Assembly: GCA_907163375.1 (NCBI GenBank)
Contig: CAJQUW010005773.1
Coordinates: 124,001-188,000, forward strand
DNA: 64,000 nucleotides
From: Prostheceraeus crozeri
Lineage: Eukaryota > Platyhelminthes > Polycladida > Euryleptidae
Direction of reading: 5' to 3'
Under the pieces are notes generated by a model, which saw only the letters and a list, made by a program, of their open reading frames with translations, was not told the DNA's origin and did no database searches. Position numbers and translations under genes: made by a program. Positions within the stretch are counted from its first letter, which is position 1. Each line of letters starts with the position of its first letter. This document shows positions 46,880 through 56,920 of this stretch, one piece after another.

Positions 46880-47078
46880 TATTTTACTATTCCCACGTGT
46901 GTGGACTCGTTGAAAAAACTAATTTTGTCAGAAAAGAGAGGTAATCAAAGATTGCTAATTACATATATTAATCAAGGAAAGGTATTGAGTAAGATGAAAA
47001 CATCAATCCATTGTTCATTTGTGAAGTTCGTCAAATGTTTGAACGATGAACATCAAATCAATTTTTCCAGAACATATA
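46880..47078 (+). pseudogene. ORFX-like gene, 5' part, interrupted by mariner
   Basis: The frame reads FTIPTCVDSLKKLILSEKRG, INQGKVLSKMKT, FVKFVKCLNDEHQINFSRTY and is broken by the mariner insertion at 47,079. The gene resumes at 48,338. It is a diverged paralogue of the 15,442 ORF. Confidence 0.7.
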
Positions 47079-48337
47079 CCGGGTGGCGCACGAGTGTATT
47101 AACAGTAGAGTACCCAGCACTTAACGTCATGCAGAGGCAGCTGCATGTCTTTATCAATCTGTTGCAGGAATCACTTCTACAAGCTAGGCTTCGCATGTGA
47201 GTTAAACTCACAGACCAGTTTAGCTAGCAGAAATCGCTGCAACCTACCCGTCTACCTTTCACTGTTTGACGAATTACGCATTCAGTTCATTTTTTTCAAT
47301 CATGCCGCAGCGCACACTGACGTTTGATGAAAGAAAGTTTATCTTAAAATGTTACTGGAAACATGAAAACGCACAACGTGTTATTGATTCATGGGGTGCA
47401 ACATTCGAATCTGATCCACCATCACGTCAAGCTATTTATAACTTAAGAGATAAATTTGAGAGTAGCCAAATTTCTGACCTACCGCGGAAGCACCAAGCAA
47501 CGGTAAACACGGATATTAATCAAAATCTAGTTGCACAATCTGTTGTGGAAAATCCTAAATTATCAACAAGACGTCGCAGTAATGAACTGGGAATAAGCCG
47601 ACGATCACTGCAAAGAATTTTACATGACCTAGAGATGAGTTCCAATTTTGCGAATTGTTTGTTTGTTAATGAATGTCATAACAATCCAGAATTCATGGAT
47701 TTGATATTTTGGAGTGACGAAGCACAGTTTAAATTATCTGGTGGAGTAAACAGACATAACTGCGTTTATTGGGACACAGAGAATCCTTGTAACAAACTTG
47801 AATCGCAGCTGAACCAACCTGGCATTACAGTATGGGTCGGGATATCGTCAACTGAAATTGTTGAACCAGAATTTTTCGAAGGTACAGTGAATGGACACGA
47901 TTTTGATAGGTTATCTTTTATGCAAGATGGTGCACCACCCCATTTCGCCAAAGTGGTCCGTGAACACCTTGATCAGTGCTTCTCCAACAGATGGATGGGT
48001 AGGCGTGGAGCCATTGAATACCCACCACCATCACCAGATCTGACGCCTATGGATTTTAGTGTGTGGGGAATTATTAAAGATGTATTTTCAAGAGGACCCA
48101 AAAATATAACTGAATCTTTTGCCAACTTCAACAGAGACTTGTGTTCCAAAATTTGCAGAAGTGTTGCATCCCGTTGTCAAGAATGCATTGATATGAATGG
48201 TGAGCAATTTGAGCACACGCACTAGAAGATGTAAGTTTGCCCATTTGTAGATATAATTATCAAAATAAATTTCGATGGCCTTCCAATTTAGAATAGCGTC
48301 TTTTTCTTAAATGTTAATACACTCGTGCGCCACCCTG
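47079..48337 (+). mobile_element. DD41D mariner-type transposon, decayed
   Basis: Terminal inverted repeats of about 26 bp (GGGTGGCGCACGAGTGTATT core) lie at 47,079 and 48,337 with TA on both sides. The element is 1,259 bp and contains one transposase frame. Confidence 0.9.
47302..48225 (+). CDS. Mariner-type transposase, internally shortened (307 aa)
   Basis: The ATG at 47,302 is chosen because MPQRTLTFDERKFI is the usual start of this family. The N-terminal HTH region includes LGISRRSLQRIL. Catalytic motifs are IFWSDEAQF (Asp), FMQDGAPPHFA (Asp) and SPDLTPMDFSVWG; taking the last Asp of that motif gives 41 residues between the second and third Asp. The region after LQRIL and the region between TVNGHDF and the second Asp look shortened by about 20-25 residues each relative to the related 51.5-kb copy, so activity is doubtful although the frame is open. 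Confidence 0.75.
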   Translation: MPQRTLTFDERKFILKCYWKHENAQRVIDSWGATFESDPPSRQAIYNLRDKFESSQISDLPRKHQATVNTDINQNLVAQSVVENPKLSTRRRSNELGISRRSLQRILHDLEMSSNFANCLFVNECHNNPEFMDLIFWSDEAQFKLSGGVNRHNCVYWDTENPCNKLESQLNQPGITVWVGISSTEIVEPEFFEGTVNGHDFDRLSFMQDGAPPHFAKVVREHLDQCFSNRWMGRRGAIEYPPPSPDLTPMDFSVWGIIKDVFSRGPKNITESFANFNRDLCSKICRSVASRCQECIDMNGEQFEHTH

Positions 48338-48524
48338 TATTAGTTTCTTGAACAAGTTGAACAGACTATCTCTAGAGTTGCCGACACCCAATACTTCAAC
48401 ATTGAGTATTCATTTTGTCAAAAAACACCTACACCAAATTGAGGACTTTCTCACAAAAGAAAAGGAAAGAAGACTGTTGGAATCGTCTGATGAAATTTGG
48501 GGGAAAAGAACTGGTTTAACTTAA
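48338..48524 (+). pseudogene. ORFX-like gene, 3' part
   Basis: It resumes after the mariner with a leucine-rich helix, then in another frame IHFVKKHLHQIEDFLTKEKE and ends at TAA 48,522. The KH...EDF..EKE pattern matches the C-terminus of the 228-aa ORFX. Confidence 0.65.
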
Positions 48525-49630
48525 GAAATAGACGAATTAAAATAAATGTAATGAATGTAAATTTGTAAATTGCGTTTTGTTACTAAACTTCACTAAACGC
48601 CATTCTCAGTTTGTGTTTTACTACGTCGTTCTCAATTGATCATAAATATTTTCGCACATTTTCATGAAATTTTCTTCAATTTTAGGGTACTTAAATTTTT
48701 AAAAAAATGATCGTTCCCGAAACGCTAAAAATGGTGAAATTTTGTGACAAATTATTATTATTTCACTCATTTTCATAAAAAGTTCATCAATTTTAGGGTA
48801 CCTAACTTTTTCAAATATTTGTCTATCCTGGAACGCTCTTATTACCATTACTTCCATATTTCCTTCGTTTATGAAACATGCCTCATAAGTGACTTTAAAT
48901 ATCTTCACGTTTTCATGTTAGGAAATGATGCTGAGCGGGAAGTAGCAACACTTCACTTACACATTGATAACGTGTTTTACCATGTTGGGTAGATCTTGTC
49001 ATGCAAGATTATCATATGTATTGCGACAAAAAGCCATTTAGAATTGAAATGATTTTCTATATGGCTAGGTGAGATTTTTGATATGCCTTGGTGAAAGTTG
49101 GCACAGGCGTGCCCCGTCCCACCATGGGCCAACACGGACACGCCTTTCTCTCCCTCCCCCGATTCTTCTACACCTTTTCGGACAACCTCAGTAGTGTACA
49201 AGTGTGATATTGTAGGACACACAGAGACCGACGGGGGTTGTCCAACAAAATACCGCGAAGTGTCGGACACAACTTTTCCACGGCGTCTCATGGTGGCTCG
49301 GCAACTAACTTATGAAAATGTGTGGCGTGTCCGGGGGGGATTTGGGTCCATCCTCTGAACAATGTTTTCGAAGCATGTCCCACAACAGTGTGTTGGTGTG
49401 GAAAAACTTACAAAAAATTTGGTGTGTCCACAAATCGCCAAGCATTCTATTGCCCGTCCTCTCGTCCACTGACAAGTCTGTTGATTATAGGAGACAGTGT
49501 CCGAGGGGGGGGGGGAATGGGTAAAAATTCTCTGAAAAATGTTTTCCCAGCAATTACCAAATTTTCAAGTTTCCAAAGGAAAAGCTTAGAAATGTTTTAA
49601 AGAATGTTTTGAAATGTTGTGAAATGTTTT
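48525..49630. other. Non-coding stretch with a 110-bp minisatellite
   Basis: Two imperfect units containing TTTTCATRAA and CAATTTTAGGGTAC occur at about 48,655-48,770 and 48,770-48,870; the same pair is in the duplicate at 55,195-55,410. From 49,190 to 49,630 I see no gene. It is rich in GTGTCC and G-runs. Confidence 0.55.
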
Positions 49631-50247
49631 GAATAAATAAATAATAGTCAGGAAAGGAGTTCGAAGCGCATGGGGGCAGGCGGCAACGGATCAAAGACAA
49701 AGAACAGTATATAAACGAGACTCAAAACAGCAACCTCATAACAAGAATAGTCGACGATCTGTATGTGTACAGCCGCAGATCCGCTAGCCGATCAAGATAT
49801 CTACGACCTTATCGGACGTTCAAGGGACTTTCACCGCCCGGAACCCTCTACTTCTCCCCCATGCCGATCGCGCTGTCCGTCGACTCCTTGCCTGGTCCCA
49901 CCTATTCCGAGCGGTTATTCTGCAACTACCTGATAATCTCCCCTTTACCCTTTTAAGCCCCGTCGTTCAACCCCTCGACTCTTGGTTCCCGCATCTTCCC
50001 CTACCTCTACTCCTCCAATACCCACCCGACAACCCCCATACCCTGACACGCACGCTCCGCCTCGTCCGTCGGCCGTACACCCTGGGGCCGTTGGTTAACG
50101 GTTTCCCCACGGAAGAGGCCATCTGTAGAACCATAGTGGACCATACCATGTCCCGACTATATGATCCCCTCCCTTGAGCTCCAACCGCGAGGACGCGGCT
50201 CTTTTTCGTCCTCGGTAGGAGTGTAACCTGGAGGACTCGATCCCCAG

Positions 50248-50509
50248 CCTTAGGACCCTTAAGGTACAGCAAGCCGGGTCACATTTAGGAACTCGAGCGG
50301 GAAGAGAAACAAACGAGATAGTTACGTAAGAGGCCAAAACGAATGATATAAATGGCAAATAAATAAGGAAAGACAGACCCTTAGGACCCTTAAGGTACAG
50401 CAAGCCGGGTCACATTTAGGAACTCGAGCGGGAAGAGAAACAAACGAGATAGTTACGTAAGAGGCCAAAACGAATGATATAAATGGCAAATAAATAAGGA
50501 AAGACAGAG
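50248..50509. repeat. 131-bp tandem duplication inside the LTR
   Basis: CCTTAGGACCCTTAAGG... begins at 50,248 and again at 50,379, and the two copies look identical. The solo LTR at 53,935 has only one copy. Confidence 0.9.
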
Positions 50510-51052
50510 AAGGTCAGAACAGTAAAAGTGGCGCCGCTCGGAAAACATAAATTACCATTCCAGGCGCCGGGGCATGATCAGATCCGTGGGAGACCAGAGC
50601 ACGTAGTAGAGTGTTACGTAATACTGGAATTGAAAAGCGATCGTTCCCAGAACTATCAAAAGAGACCGCTGTAAGTGCTCCAATAAGTAAATAATAGTCA
50701 GGAAAGGAGTTCGAAGCGCATGGGGGCAGGCGCAACGGATCAAAGTCAAAGAACAGTATATAAACGAGGCTCAAAACAGCAACCATAATAACAAAAATAG
50801 TCGACGATCTGTATACGTACAGCCGCAGATCTGCTCAGATATAATCGCCGATCCGGATATCTACGACCCTATCGGACGTTCACGAGAGTGAGTATAACGA
50901 TAGTTAAAGGCAGGCGTAAGGTCCGAAGGCCGTAGACCGACCTAGAAAGATCGCGCCGAGAGGCCCTGAGTAGCTAGACGTACCGCAGAGGCTCGAAGCA
51001 CTACTTCTCCGTTCGTTACTCTTCCCAATGAACTACCTGTGAGGTTGACGCT

Positions 51053-51054
<2 letters not shown>

Positions 51055-51091
<37 letters not shown>
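51055..51091. repeat. (CT)n microsatellite in the LTR
   Basis: About 37 bp of uninterrupted CT; shorter runs stand at the same LTR position at about 54,628 and 62,820. Confidence 0.9.
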
Positions 51092-51092
<1 letters not shown>

Positions 51093-51183
51093 TCGCATCT
51101 CTCTCCCTCTCTATTTGCACGTATTCCCTCCCTCCTCACGTGAAGTATTACGATTGATAAAGGCAATTATATTTACGTATATA

Positions 51184-52895
51184 CAGGGTGATCGCGATCT
51201 TCTTGCGGATTTTCTTTGTGGCGTTCGATGGGTTAATCTAAATATGTAATATTTAATTTTCGGAAGATAATTTGTTTATTTCTCACTCTAATGTTTTATG
51301 AATTAATGAGACACTTAATAAAAGTCATAGTCCACTGAATGTTTTATTTTAATAATTACAAAATCGCTTTTGGCTGTTGGCTGACTGAGATTGCGCATTA
51401 TCCTTTCCCTGACGTCAGTCGAGCTAACCTGCGTGTCTATTGTTTACGTGCTGTTTCTCCATTGGCGGACTCTCTCCATTGGCGGACTCTCTTAAGCGCT
51501 TCTATCTCGAAGGTTTTCCCCACTTCAAACGATTTGGTATCGTGATGGAATATCGTGACTTATCGAACAAGGAAATTGCTTCAATTGTTGCATTCGCAAT
51601 AACGTATGATTGTGAGAAAGCCAGACGCATGTTTATTGAGAAGTTCGACAAGCAACCTCCTTCGGCAAGAACGTTACTTCACTGGAAGAACAGGTATTTA
51701 GAAACCCTCTCTGTTGGTCCAAGAGAACGAAAAGGTGATCATAGTCGGCGGCGAGTTTCGGATGTAAAGAGGACAGAAGTCATTGCAGCTTTCGAAGATG
51801 ATCCAAGCGCATCGCAAAGAAAGGTTGCACAAGAGGTCGGACTTGCTCAGTCCTCAGTGCACGAAGTGTTAAAGGAAGAGGGAATTAAGCATTGGAAGCA
51901 CACGATTGTACAGGAACTGAAGATTGACGATATTCCTACTCGACTGCAATTTTGTCGCTTAATGATTGAACGCCACTCACAAGATCCAAGTTTCATCTTT
52001 GATATCAATTTTAGTGATGAGGCAACATTCCACCACAATGGAAGCGTCAACCGACACAACCGTTTTGTGTATGCCCGCACAAATCCTCATTTAACTGATG
52101 AGAAGCCAATGCGGTCACCTTCGATAGTTTGTTGGGCTATGGTCTCACCTCATGATGGGATTACCTACCAAGTGTTGGAAGAAACCATCAATGGGGAACG
52201 ATACAAGGATATCTTGTTGAACAAGGTTATTCCAGTCATGACGCAGCGACGAAATCAAACACGAATGTATCAACAAGATGGTGCACCGCCACGTTGGGAT
52301 CGGCAAGTACGAGAAGTCCTGAATTCAAAGATGAAAAATCGTTGGATTGGTCGTGACAGGCCTATACCTTGGCCCCCAAGAAGCCCGGACTTATCAGTGT
52401 TGGATTTTTGGCTATGGGGACAGATACAAAACGACCTTTACAAAGCACCGCGCCCCAAGACTTTGACTGAATTAAGACAAAAACTAACTTTCTTACTGGA
52501 CAACATAACCACCGATGTTATTCGTCGTGCTTATCATTCCTTTATAAAACGTTGTGAACTTTGCATACGCTGTGATGGAGGCCATATTGAACATCTTTTG
52601 TAATTATTAAAATAAAACATTCAGTGGACTATGACTTTTATTGTCTCATTAATTCATAAAACATTAGAGTGAGAAATAAACAAAGTATCTTCGGAAAATT
52701 AAATATTACATATTTAGATTAACCCATCGAAATAAAACATTCAGTGGACTATGACTTTTATTAAGTGTCTCATTAATTCATAAAACATTAGAGTGAGAAA
52801 TAAACAAATTATCTTCCGAAAATTAAATATTACATATTTAGATTAACCCATCGAACGCCACAAAGAAAATCCGCAAGAAGATCGCGATCACCCTG
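51184..52895 (+). mobile_element. Full-length DD41D mariner-type transposon with long TIRs
   Basis: Inverted repeats of about 166 bp (51,184-51,349 and 52,730-52,895, starting CAGGGTGATCGCGATCTTC) look almost identical and are flanked by TA. The right end has an additional inner copy of most of the TIR (about 52,604-52,731), a local tandem duplication with a few differences. Length is 1,712 bp. Close TIR identity and an open transposase frame suggest a recent insertion. Confidence 0.95.
51545..52603 (+). CDS. Mariner-type transposase, 352 aa, apparently intact
   Basis: ATG 51,545 (MEYRDLSNKEIAS) is preferred over the open frame upstream, which is not conserved in character. The protein has N-terminal paired HTH regions (RKVAQEVGLAQSSVHEVL in the second). 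The catalytic motifs are INFSDEATF, YQQDGAPPRW and WPPRSPDLSVLDFWLWG. Counting to the final Asp of SPDLSVLD gives a DD41D spacing. The C-terminus ends CDGGHIEHLL, as usual for the family. Length and motifs are complete. It would cut and paste elements bearing the matching TIRs at TA sites. Confidence 0.9.
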   Translation: MEYRDLSNKEIASIVAFAITYDCEKARRMFIEKFDKQPPSARTLLHWKNRYLETLSVGPRERKGDHSRRRVSDVKRTEVIAAFEDDPSASQRKVAQEVGLAQSSVHEVLKEEGIKHWKHTIVQELKIDDIPTRLQFCRLMIERHSQDPSFIFDINFSDEATFHHNGSVNRHNRFVYARTNPHLTDEKPMRSPSIVCWAMVSPHDGITYQVLEETINGERYKDILLNKVIPVMTQRRNQTRMYQQDGAPPRWDRQVREVLNSKMKNRWIGRDRPIPWPPRSPDLSVLDFWLWGQIQNDLYKAPRPKTLTELRQKLTFLLDNITTDVIRRAYHSFIKRCELCIRCDGGHIEHLL

Positions 52896-52984
52896 TATGA
52901 GGTGCCTGGCAGTGCGCCGAAAATCTGGCACGAGAAGTATGGCAACGGCCAGTTTCTCTTCCGCGTATTTGATTATTCGCGGTA

Positions 52985-53271
52985 GAGGAGTTCTTTTTTA
53001 CATGCCGCTTTTATCAAACTTGATTATAGAACATAAAGACAATAAGGAAAAATATTTTGATGAGTGGAAGGTGGAGATTCAACCGAGAAGGAAAAACAAA
53101 AAGGCGGACTCTGGAGAACAGGTCACTGGTCAAAACACTTTAGCACTGAACTTTAGCAGTGGTCAAAACACTAACAAAAAAGCTTCGGAGGGGCCTAACA
53201 CATCCAAAAGCTTCATTGCATATTACTTAAAAAAAATTGGAAAAACAGGTAAATTTCAAAACCAAAATTGA
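52985..53271 (+). pseudogene. Longer version of the MxKRTA-type gene
   Basis: The frame has GVLFYMPLLSNLI and KYFDEWKVEIQPRRK, then a 40-residue polar Asn/Ser/Lys-rich extension absent from copy 1 and the shared end GKFQNQN before TGA. The MxKRTA start is not intact here. Confidence 0.4.
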
Positions 53272-53517
53272 AGAATATCTTCAATCTGCAAAATTAATCC
53301 TTATGCTTCGGTCGATTCGATGGGGAACAAGGCTCCAGGTCATAAAGATTGTCTCTCTCTCAGAAACAGTTGTCACCACAACTGACACATATTGACAATT
53401 TCATTTTTTCTGTGTCTACGAGAATATACTGTCTGCAATTTTGTGAGTTTCCCTGCTGCAACTGTTTATCAATTTCGTTTCATCCTTCATCTCGGGATAT
53501 GACATCAGCACCGCTAG

Positions 53518-53934
53518 AACGAGCATTTGCAATCTTCAGTGATTCAATTTTCCCTAGTTCCTGACCAGCAAGCACTGTTTAAAGATTTGGCTGCAAAACT
53601 TATTGAAGAAAATTTGAAAACGAAGGAAGCAACTGTTAACGAAAACAAAGAACAGGAAGTGAAAGACCTTACTTCGAATTCATTCGTTGATTTAACAGAG
53701 TTGGAGGAATTTTATCCGGAGAAAGTGGACTATTTTACTATTCCCACGTGTGTGGACTCGTTGAAAAAACTAATTCTGTCAGAAAAGAGAGGTAATCAAA
53801 GATTGCGAATTAATGTATATTAATCAAGGAAAGGTATTGGGTAAGATGAAAACATTAATCCATTGTTCATTTGTAAAGTTCGTTAAATGTTTGAACGATA
53901 AACATCAAGTCAATTTTTCAAGAACATATACATG
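53518..53934 (+). pseudogene. ORFX-like gene, 5' part, interrupted by a solo LTR
   Basis: The CATTTGCAATG start context of ORFX is present as CATTTGCAATC, so the start codon is mutated. The frame then reads through an acidic helical region, LVPDQQALFKDLAAKLIEEN and the FTIPTCVDSLKKL block. After a frameshift near 53,820 come INQGKVLGKMKT and FVKCLNDKHQVNFSRTY, broken by the LTR at 53,935. Confidence 0.7.
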
Positions 53935-54873
53935 TGTAACCTGGAGGACTCGACCCCCAGCCTTAGGACCCTTAGTGTACAGCAAGCCGGGTCACATTTA
54001 GGAACTTGAGCGGGAAGAGAAACAAACGAGATGGTTACGTAAGAGGCCAAACGAACGATATAAAGTGCAAACAAATAAGGAAGGACAGAATAGGTCAGAA
54101 CAGTAAAAGTGGCGCCGTTCGGGAAACATAAATTACCATTCCAGGCGCCGGGGCATGATCAGATCCGTGGGAGACCAGAGCACGTAGAAGGGTGTTACGT
54201 AATACTGGAATTGAAAAGCGATCGTTCCCAGAACTATCAAAAGAGACCGCTGTAAGTGCTCCAATAAGTAAATAATAGTCAGGAAAGGAGTTCGAAGCGC
54301 ATGGGGGCAGGCGGCACCGGATCAAAGCCAAAGAACAGTATATAAACGAGGCTCAAAACAGCAACCTCATAACAAGAATAGTCGACGATCTGTATGTGTA
54401 CAGCCGCAGATCCGCTAGCCGATCAAGATATCTACGACCTTATCGGACGTTCAAGAGAGTGAGTATAAAGATAGTTAAAGGCAAGCGTAAGGTCCGAAGG
54501 CCCTAGACCGACCTAGAAAGATCGCGCCGAGAGGCCCTGAGTAGCTAGACGTACCGCAGAGGCTCGAAGCACTACTTCTCCGTTCGTTACTCTTCCCACT
54601 GAACTACCTGTGAGGTTGACGCTATTTCTCTCTCTCTCTCTCTCCCTCTCTATTTGCACGTATTCCCTCCCTCCTCATGTGAATTTATGATTGATTTATG
54701 TGAACGGTTGATAAAGGCAATTACGTGTCCATCAAAGTTGTTCTGTATTCGGGCTCGACTGAGGATTGCTAGGATCGAGTGGAAACCAGAGTGCTAACCA
54801 AAATAAGTGATCAAGTAACCTGTAAGTGAAGAGAAACACGCAAAACGAAAACAAAGACCTACCAGGGGTTACA
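53935..54873 (+). mobile_element. Solo LTR, family 2, with 4-bp target duplication
   Basis: The LTR runs TGTAACCTGG...AGGGGTTACA, 939 bp, flanked by CATG at 53,931-53,934 and 54,874-54,877. Removing the LTR and one CATG restores continuity of the ORFX-like gene, so the boundaries are secure. It carries a TATATAAA box at about 54,339. Confidence 0.95.
54339..54346 (+). promoter_or_regulatory. TATA box of the family 2 LTR
   Basis: TATATAAA in AACAGTATATAAACGAGGCTC is also present in the LTR at 50,757 and, as GTACATAAACGAGG, at 62,571. Confidence 0.55.
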
Positions 54874-54877
54874 CATG

Positions 54878-55062
54878 TATTAGTTTCTTGATCAAGTTGA
54901 ACAGACTATCTCTAGAGTTCCCGACACAACACTTCAACATTGAGTATTCATTTTGTCAAAAAACACCTACACCAAATTGAGGACTTTCTCACAAAAGAAA
55001 AGGAAAGAAGACTGTTGGAATCGTCTGATGAAATTTGGGGGAAAAGAACTGGTTTAACTTAA
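54878..55062 (+). pseudogene. ORFX-like gene, 3' part (copy 2)
   Basis: It continues after the LTR with ISFLIKLNRLSLE, has a short deletion and frameshift relative to copy 1, and keeps KKHLHQIEDFLTKEKE to TAA 55,060. Confidence 0.65.
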
Positions 55063-55860
55063 GAAATAGACGAATTAAAATAAATGTAATGAATGTAAAT
55101 TTGTAAATTGCGTTTTGTTACTAAACTTCACTAAACGCCATTCTCAGTTTGTGTTTTACTACGTCGTTCTCAATTGATCATAAATATTTTCGCACATTTT
55201 CATGAAATTTTCTTCAATTTTAGGGTACTTAAATTTTTAAAAAAATGTTCGTTTCCCGAAACGCTAAAAATGGTGAAAGTTTGTGACAAATTATTATTAT
55301 TTCACTCATTTTCATAAAAAGTTCATCAATTTTAGGGTCCCTAACTTTTTCAAATATTTGTCTATCCTGGAACGGTCTTATTACCATTACTTCCATATTT
55401 CCTTCGTTCAAGAAACTTGATTCATAAGTGACTTTAATTTAATTATCTTCACGTTTTCATATTAGGAAATGATGCTGAGCGGGAAGTAGCAACACTTCAC
55501 TTACACATTCATAACGTGTTTCACCATGTTGGGTAGATCTTGTCATGCAAGATTATCATATGTTTTGCGATAAAAAGCCATTTAGAATTGAAATGATTTT
55601 CTATATGGCTAGGTGAGATTTTTGATATGCCTTGGTGAAAGTTGGCGCAGGCGTGCCCGGTCCCATCATGGGCCTACAACGACACGCTTTTCTCTCCCTC
55701 CCCCGATTCTTCTACACCTTTTTGGACAACCTCAGTAGGACACACTGTCACACCGGGGCGGTTCCAATATCGCCGAACAAACTAGGGCATGGATTATATT
55801 CGTGCATTATTCCCGTGCGTGGCATGTACGTTTAGCCCCGCTAAACGTATATTATGGTTA
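55063..55860. other. Non-coding remainder of duplication copy 2
   Basis: AT-rich minisatellite (55,195-55,410) as in copy 1. From about 55,760 to 55,835 the sequence matches 46,508-46,580 (CCAATATCGCCGAAC...), a piece that lies elsewhere in copy 1, so the duplicate is rearranged. No gene is seen. Confidence 0.6.
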
Positions 55861-55894
55861 GCATCAATACCAAATTTACAATGACGCCGATCTA

Positions 55895-56744
55895 CCGCTG
55901 ATGAAAGAAATATATTCCTCAAACAATTTTTTCATCAATAAGAAAGGATTCTATAGACGCTATTTTTCACAAATTCCTCTAGCAACATTTAAGGATATCG
56001 ACGTTGACGATTCATGTCTGCTCTTTTTAACAGACAGATCGTCAAATACAATGAGACAAATAAACATTGAACCCAAATGTTTGACAGGAAACGGCAAACC
56101 AACAAACAAACTATGGATTATACCTGACCATCATGAAATTGAAATGACCAGAGATACTCCACATTTCCATACATCTGAAGCAATTGCCCAGCTGATACCT
56201 TTACGACGAGCGCCCAGATCAACTTCAATGTTTAACGAGCAATATGTATTGATCATGGTCGAGAACTTCCAATATTTATACACAAGTATACACTACAAGC
56301 AATAATTACTGCGTTTGAAAACGAGCATTATCCCATTAAATGGGCACTAATTGATTTATGCTTAAACTCATCTCGAGCTTCTCATGGTGACATTAATATT
56401 TCACAATATTTCACTATATTATCACAAACCAACCATACCAAACAATTGTTGACACTACACCCTGGAATCATCGACATGGATTACATTGGAAGATGGAAAC
56501 AGCAATAACAAACGTTCACTATATGCTCGATGAATATAATCAAATAATTGAAGACGGAGTTATACCTACATACATTTATATTGCTAATGGATCCACTATA
56601 CAATTTGATGAAGGATTTCTTTTCAACATTGCAAGTGAAAAGGACAAACGTGAAGCAACATCTGGATTTACTATTGACTCCTCATCATCAAATATATCAA
56701 CTCATATTACTGACTGTAATAAGGCATGTATAACGAAGTATTGA
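55895..56744 (+). pseudogene. Unrecognised protein gene in three frames
   Basis: Three successive frames read like one protein of about 280 residues: 55,901-56,305 (GFYRRYFSQIPLATF, IIPDHHEIEM, HTSEAIAQLIPLRRAP), about 56,295-56,510 (IKWALIDLCLNSSRASHG, GIIDMDYIGRW) and 56,493-56,744 (NVHYMLDEYNQIIEDG). The composition is that of a real globular protein rather than random translation, and the surrounding relics suggest a Polinton or other viral-type element. I do not recognise the family; a large structural protein is one possibility. Confidence 0.4.
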
Positions 56745-56777
56745 GAAAAATGTAATTGCGTACCTATTGAAGTTGCC

Positions 56778-56861
56778 ATATAATCGGGCTCAGTGAAAGG
56801 TCGCTTGGATTAAGTAAAGACTAGAGAAAAGCGAGACCTACATAAGCGCCTAAGTAACCCA
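56778..56861 (+). mobile_element. Diverged end of a family 2 LTR
   Basis: ATCGGGCTCAGTG, GGATTAAGT and TAAGTAACCCATCAGAG parallel the LTR end at 62,925-63,003 (TTCGGGCTCAACTG, GGATTAAGTGG, TAAGTAACCCATTAGAG). Confidence 0.45.
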
Positions 56862-56862
56862 T

Positions 56863-56920
56863 CAGAGGACTACTACAAAGAGGTCCTAAGGCTAAGTCTC
56901 TACTTTCTAGTAGTCCTCTG
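56863..56920. repeat. 13-bp-arm inverted repeat
   Basis: CAGAGGACTACTA (56,863-56,875) pairs perfectly with TAGTAGTCCTCTG (56,908-56,920) across a 32-nt loop. Pairing extends outward with two mismatches or wobbles to about 56,856 and 56,927. Confidence 0.85.

Larger units (their letters stand above)
46393..49190. repeat. Segmental duplication, copy 1
   Basis: From TGAGGTGCCTGGCAATGCGC onward this matches 52,898-55,735 in order, apart from independent transposon insertions (a mariner here, a solo LTR there) and internal deletions. It contains relics of an MxKRTA small gene, an NKAPGHKDC block and an ORFX-like gene. Confidence 0.85.
49637..51183 (+). mobile_element. LTR element family 2, internally deleted
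   Basis: 49,637-49,823 matches the middle of the LTR (AAATAATAGTCAGGAAAGGA ... ATCGGACGTTCAAG). It is joined to a 3' internal piece (49,824-50,221) that matches 62,030-62,240, including the encoded tail NGFPTEE...DHTMSRL. An LTR then starts TGTAACCTGGAGGACTC at 50,222 and runs until it is cut by the mariner at 51,184. No pol genes are present. Confidence 0.75.
52896..55735. repeat. Segmental duplication, copy 2
   Basis: Matches 46,393-49,190 from TGAGGTGCCTGGCAGTGCGC onward, including the AT-rich minisatellite and the GTCCCATCATGGGCC region. It keeps more of the ORFX-like gene and of the small-gene frame than copy 1. Confidence 0.85.

Noticed and set aside
49098..49600. Overlapping ORFs in the G-rich 49.1-49.6 kb stretch
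   Set aside because: Low-complexity composition, no conservation with the duplicate at 55.7 kb beyond the shared DNA, and no motif.
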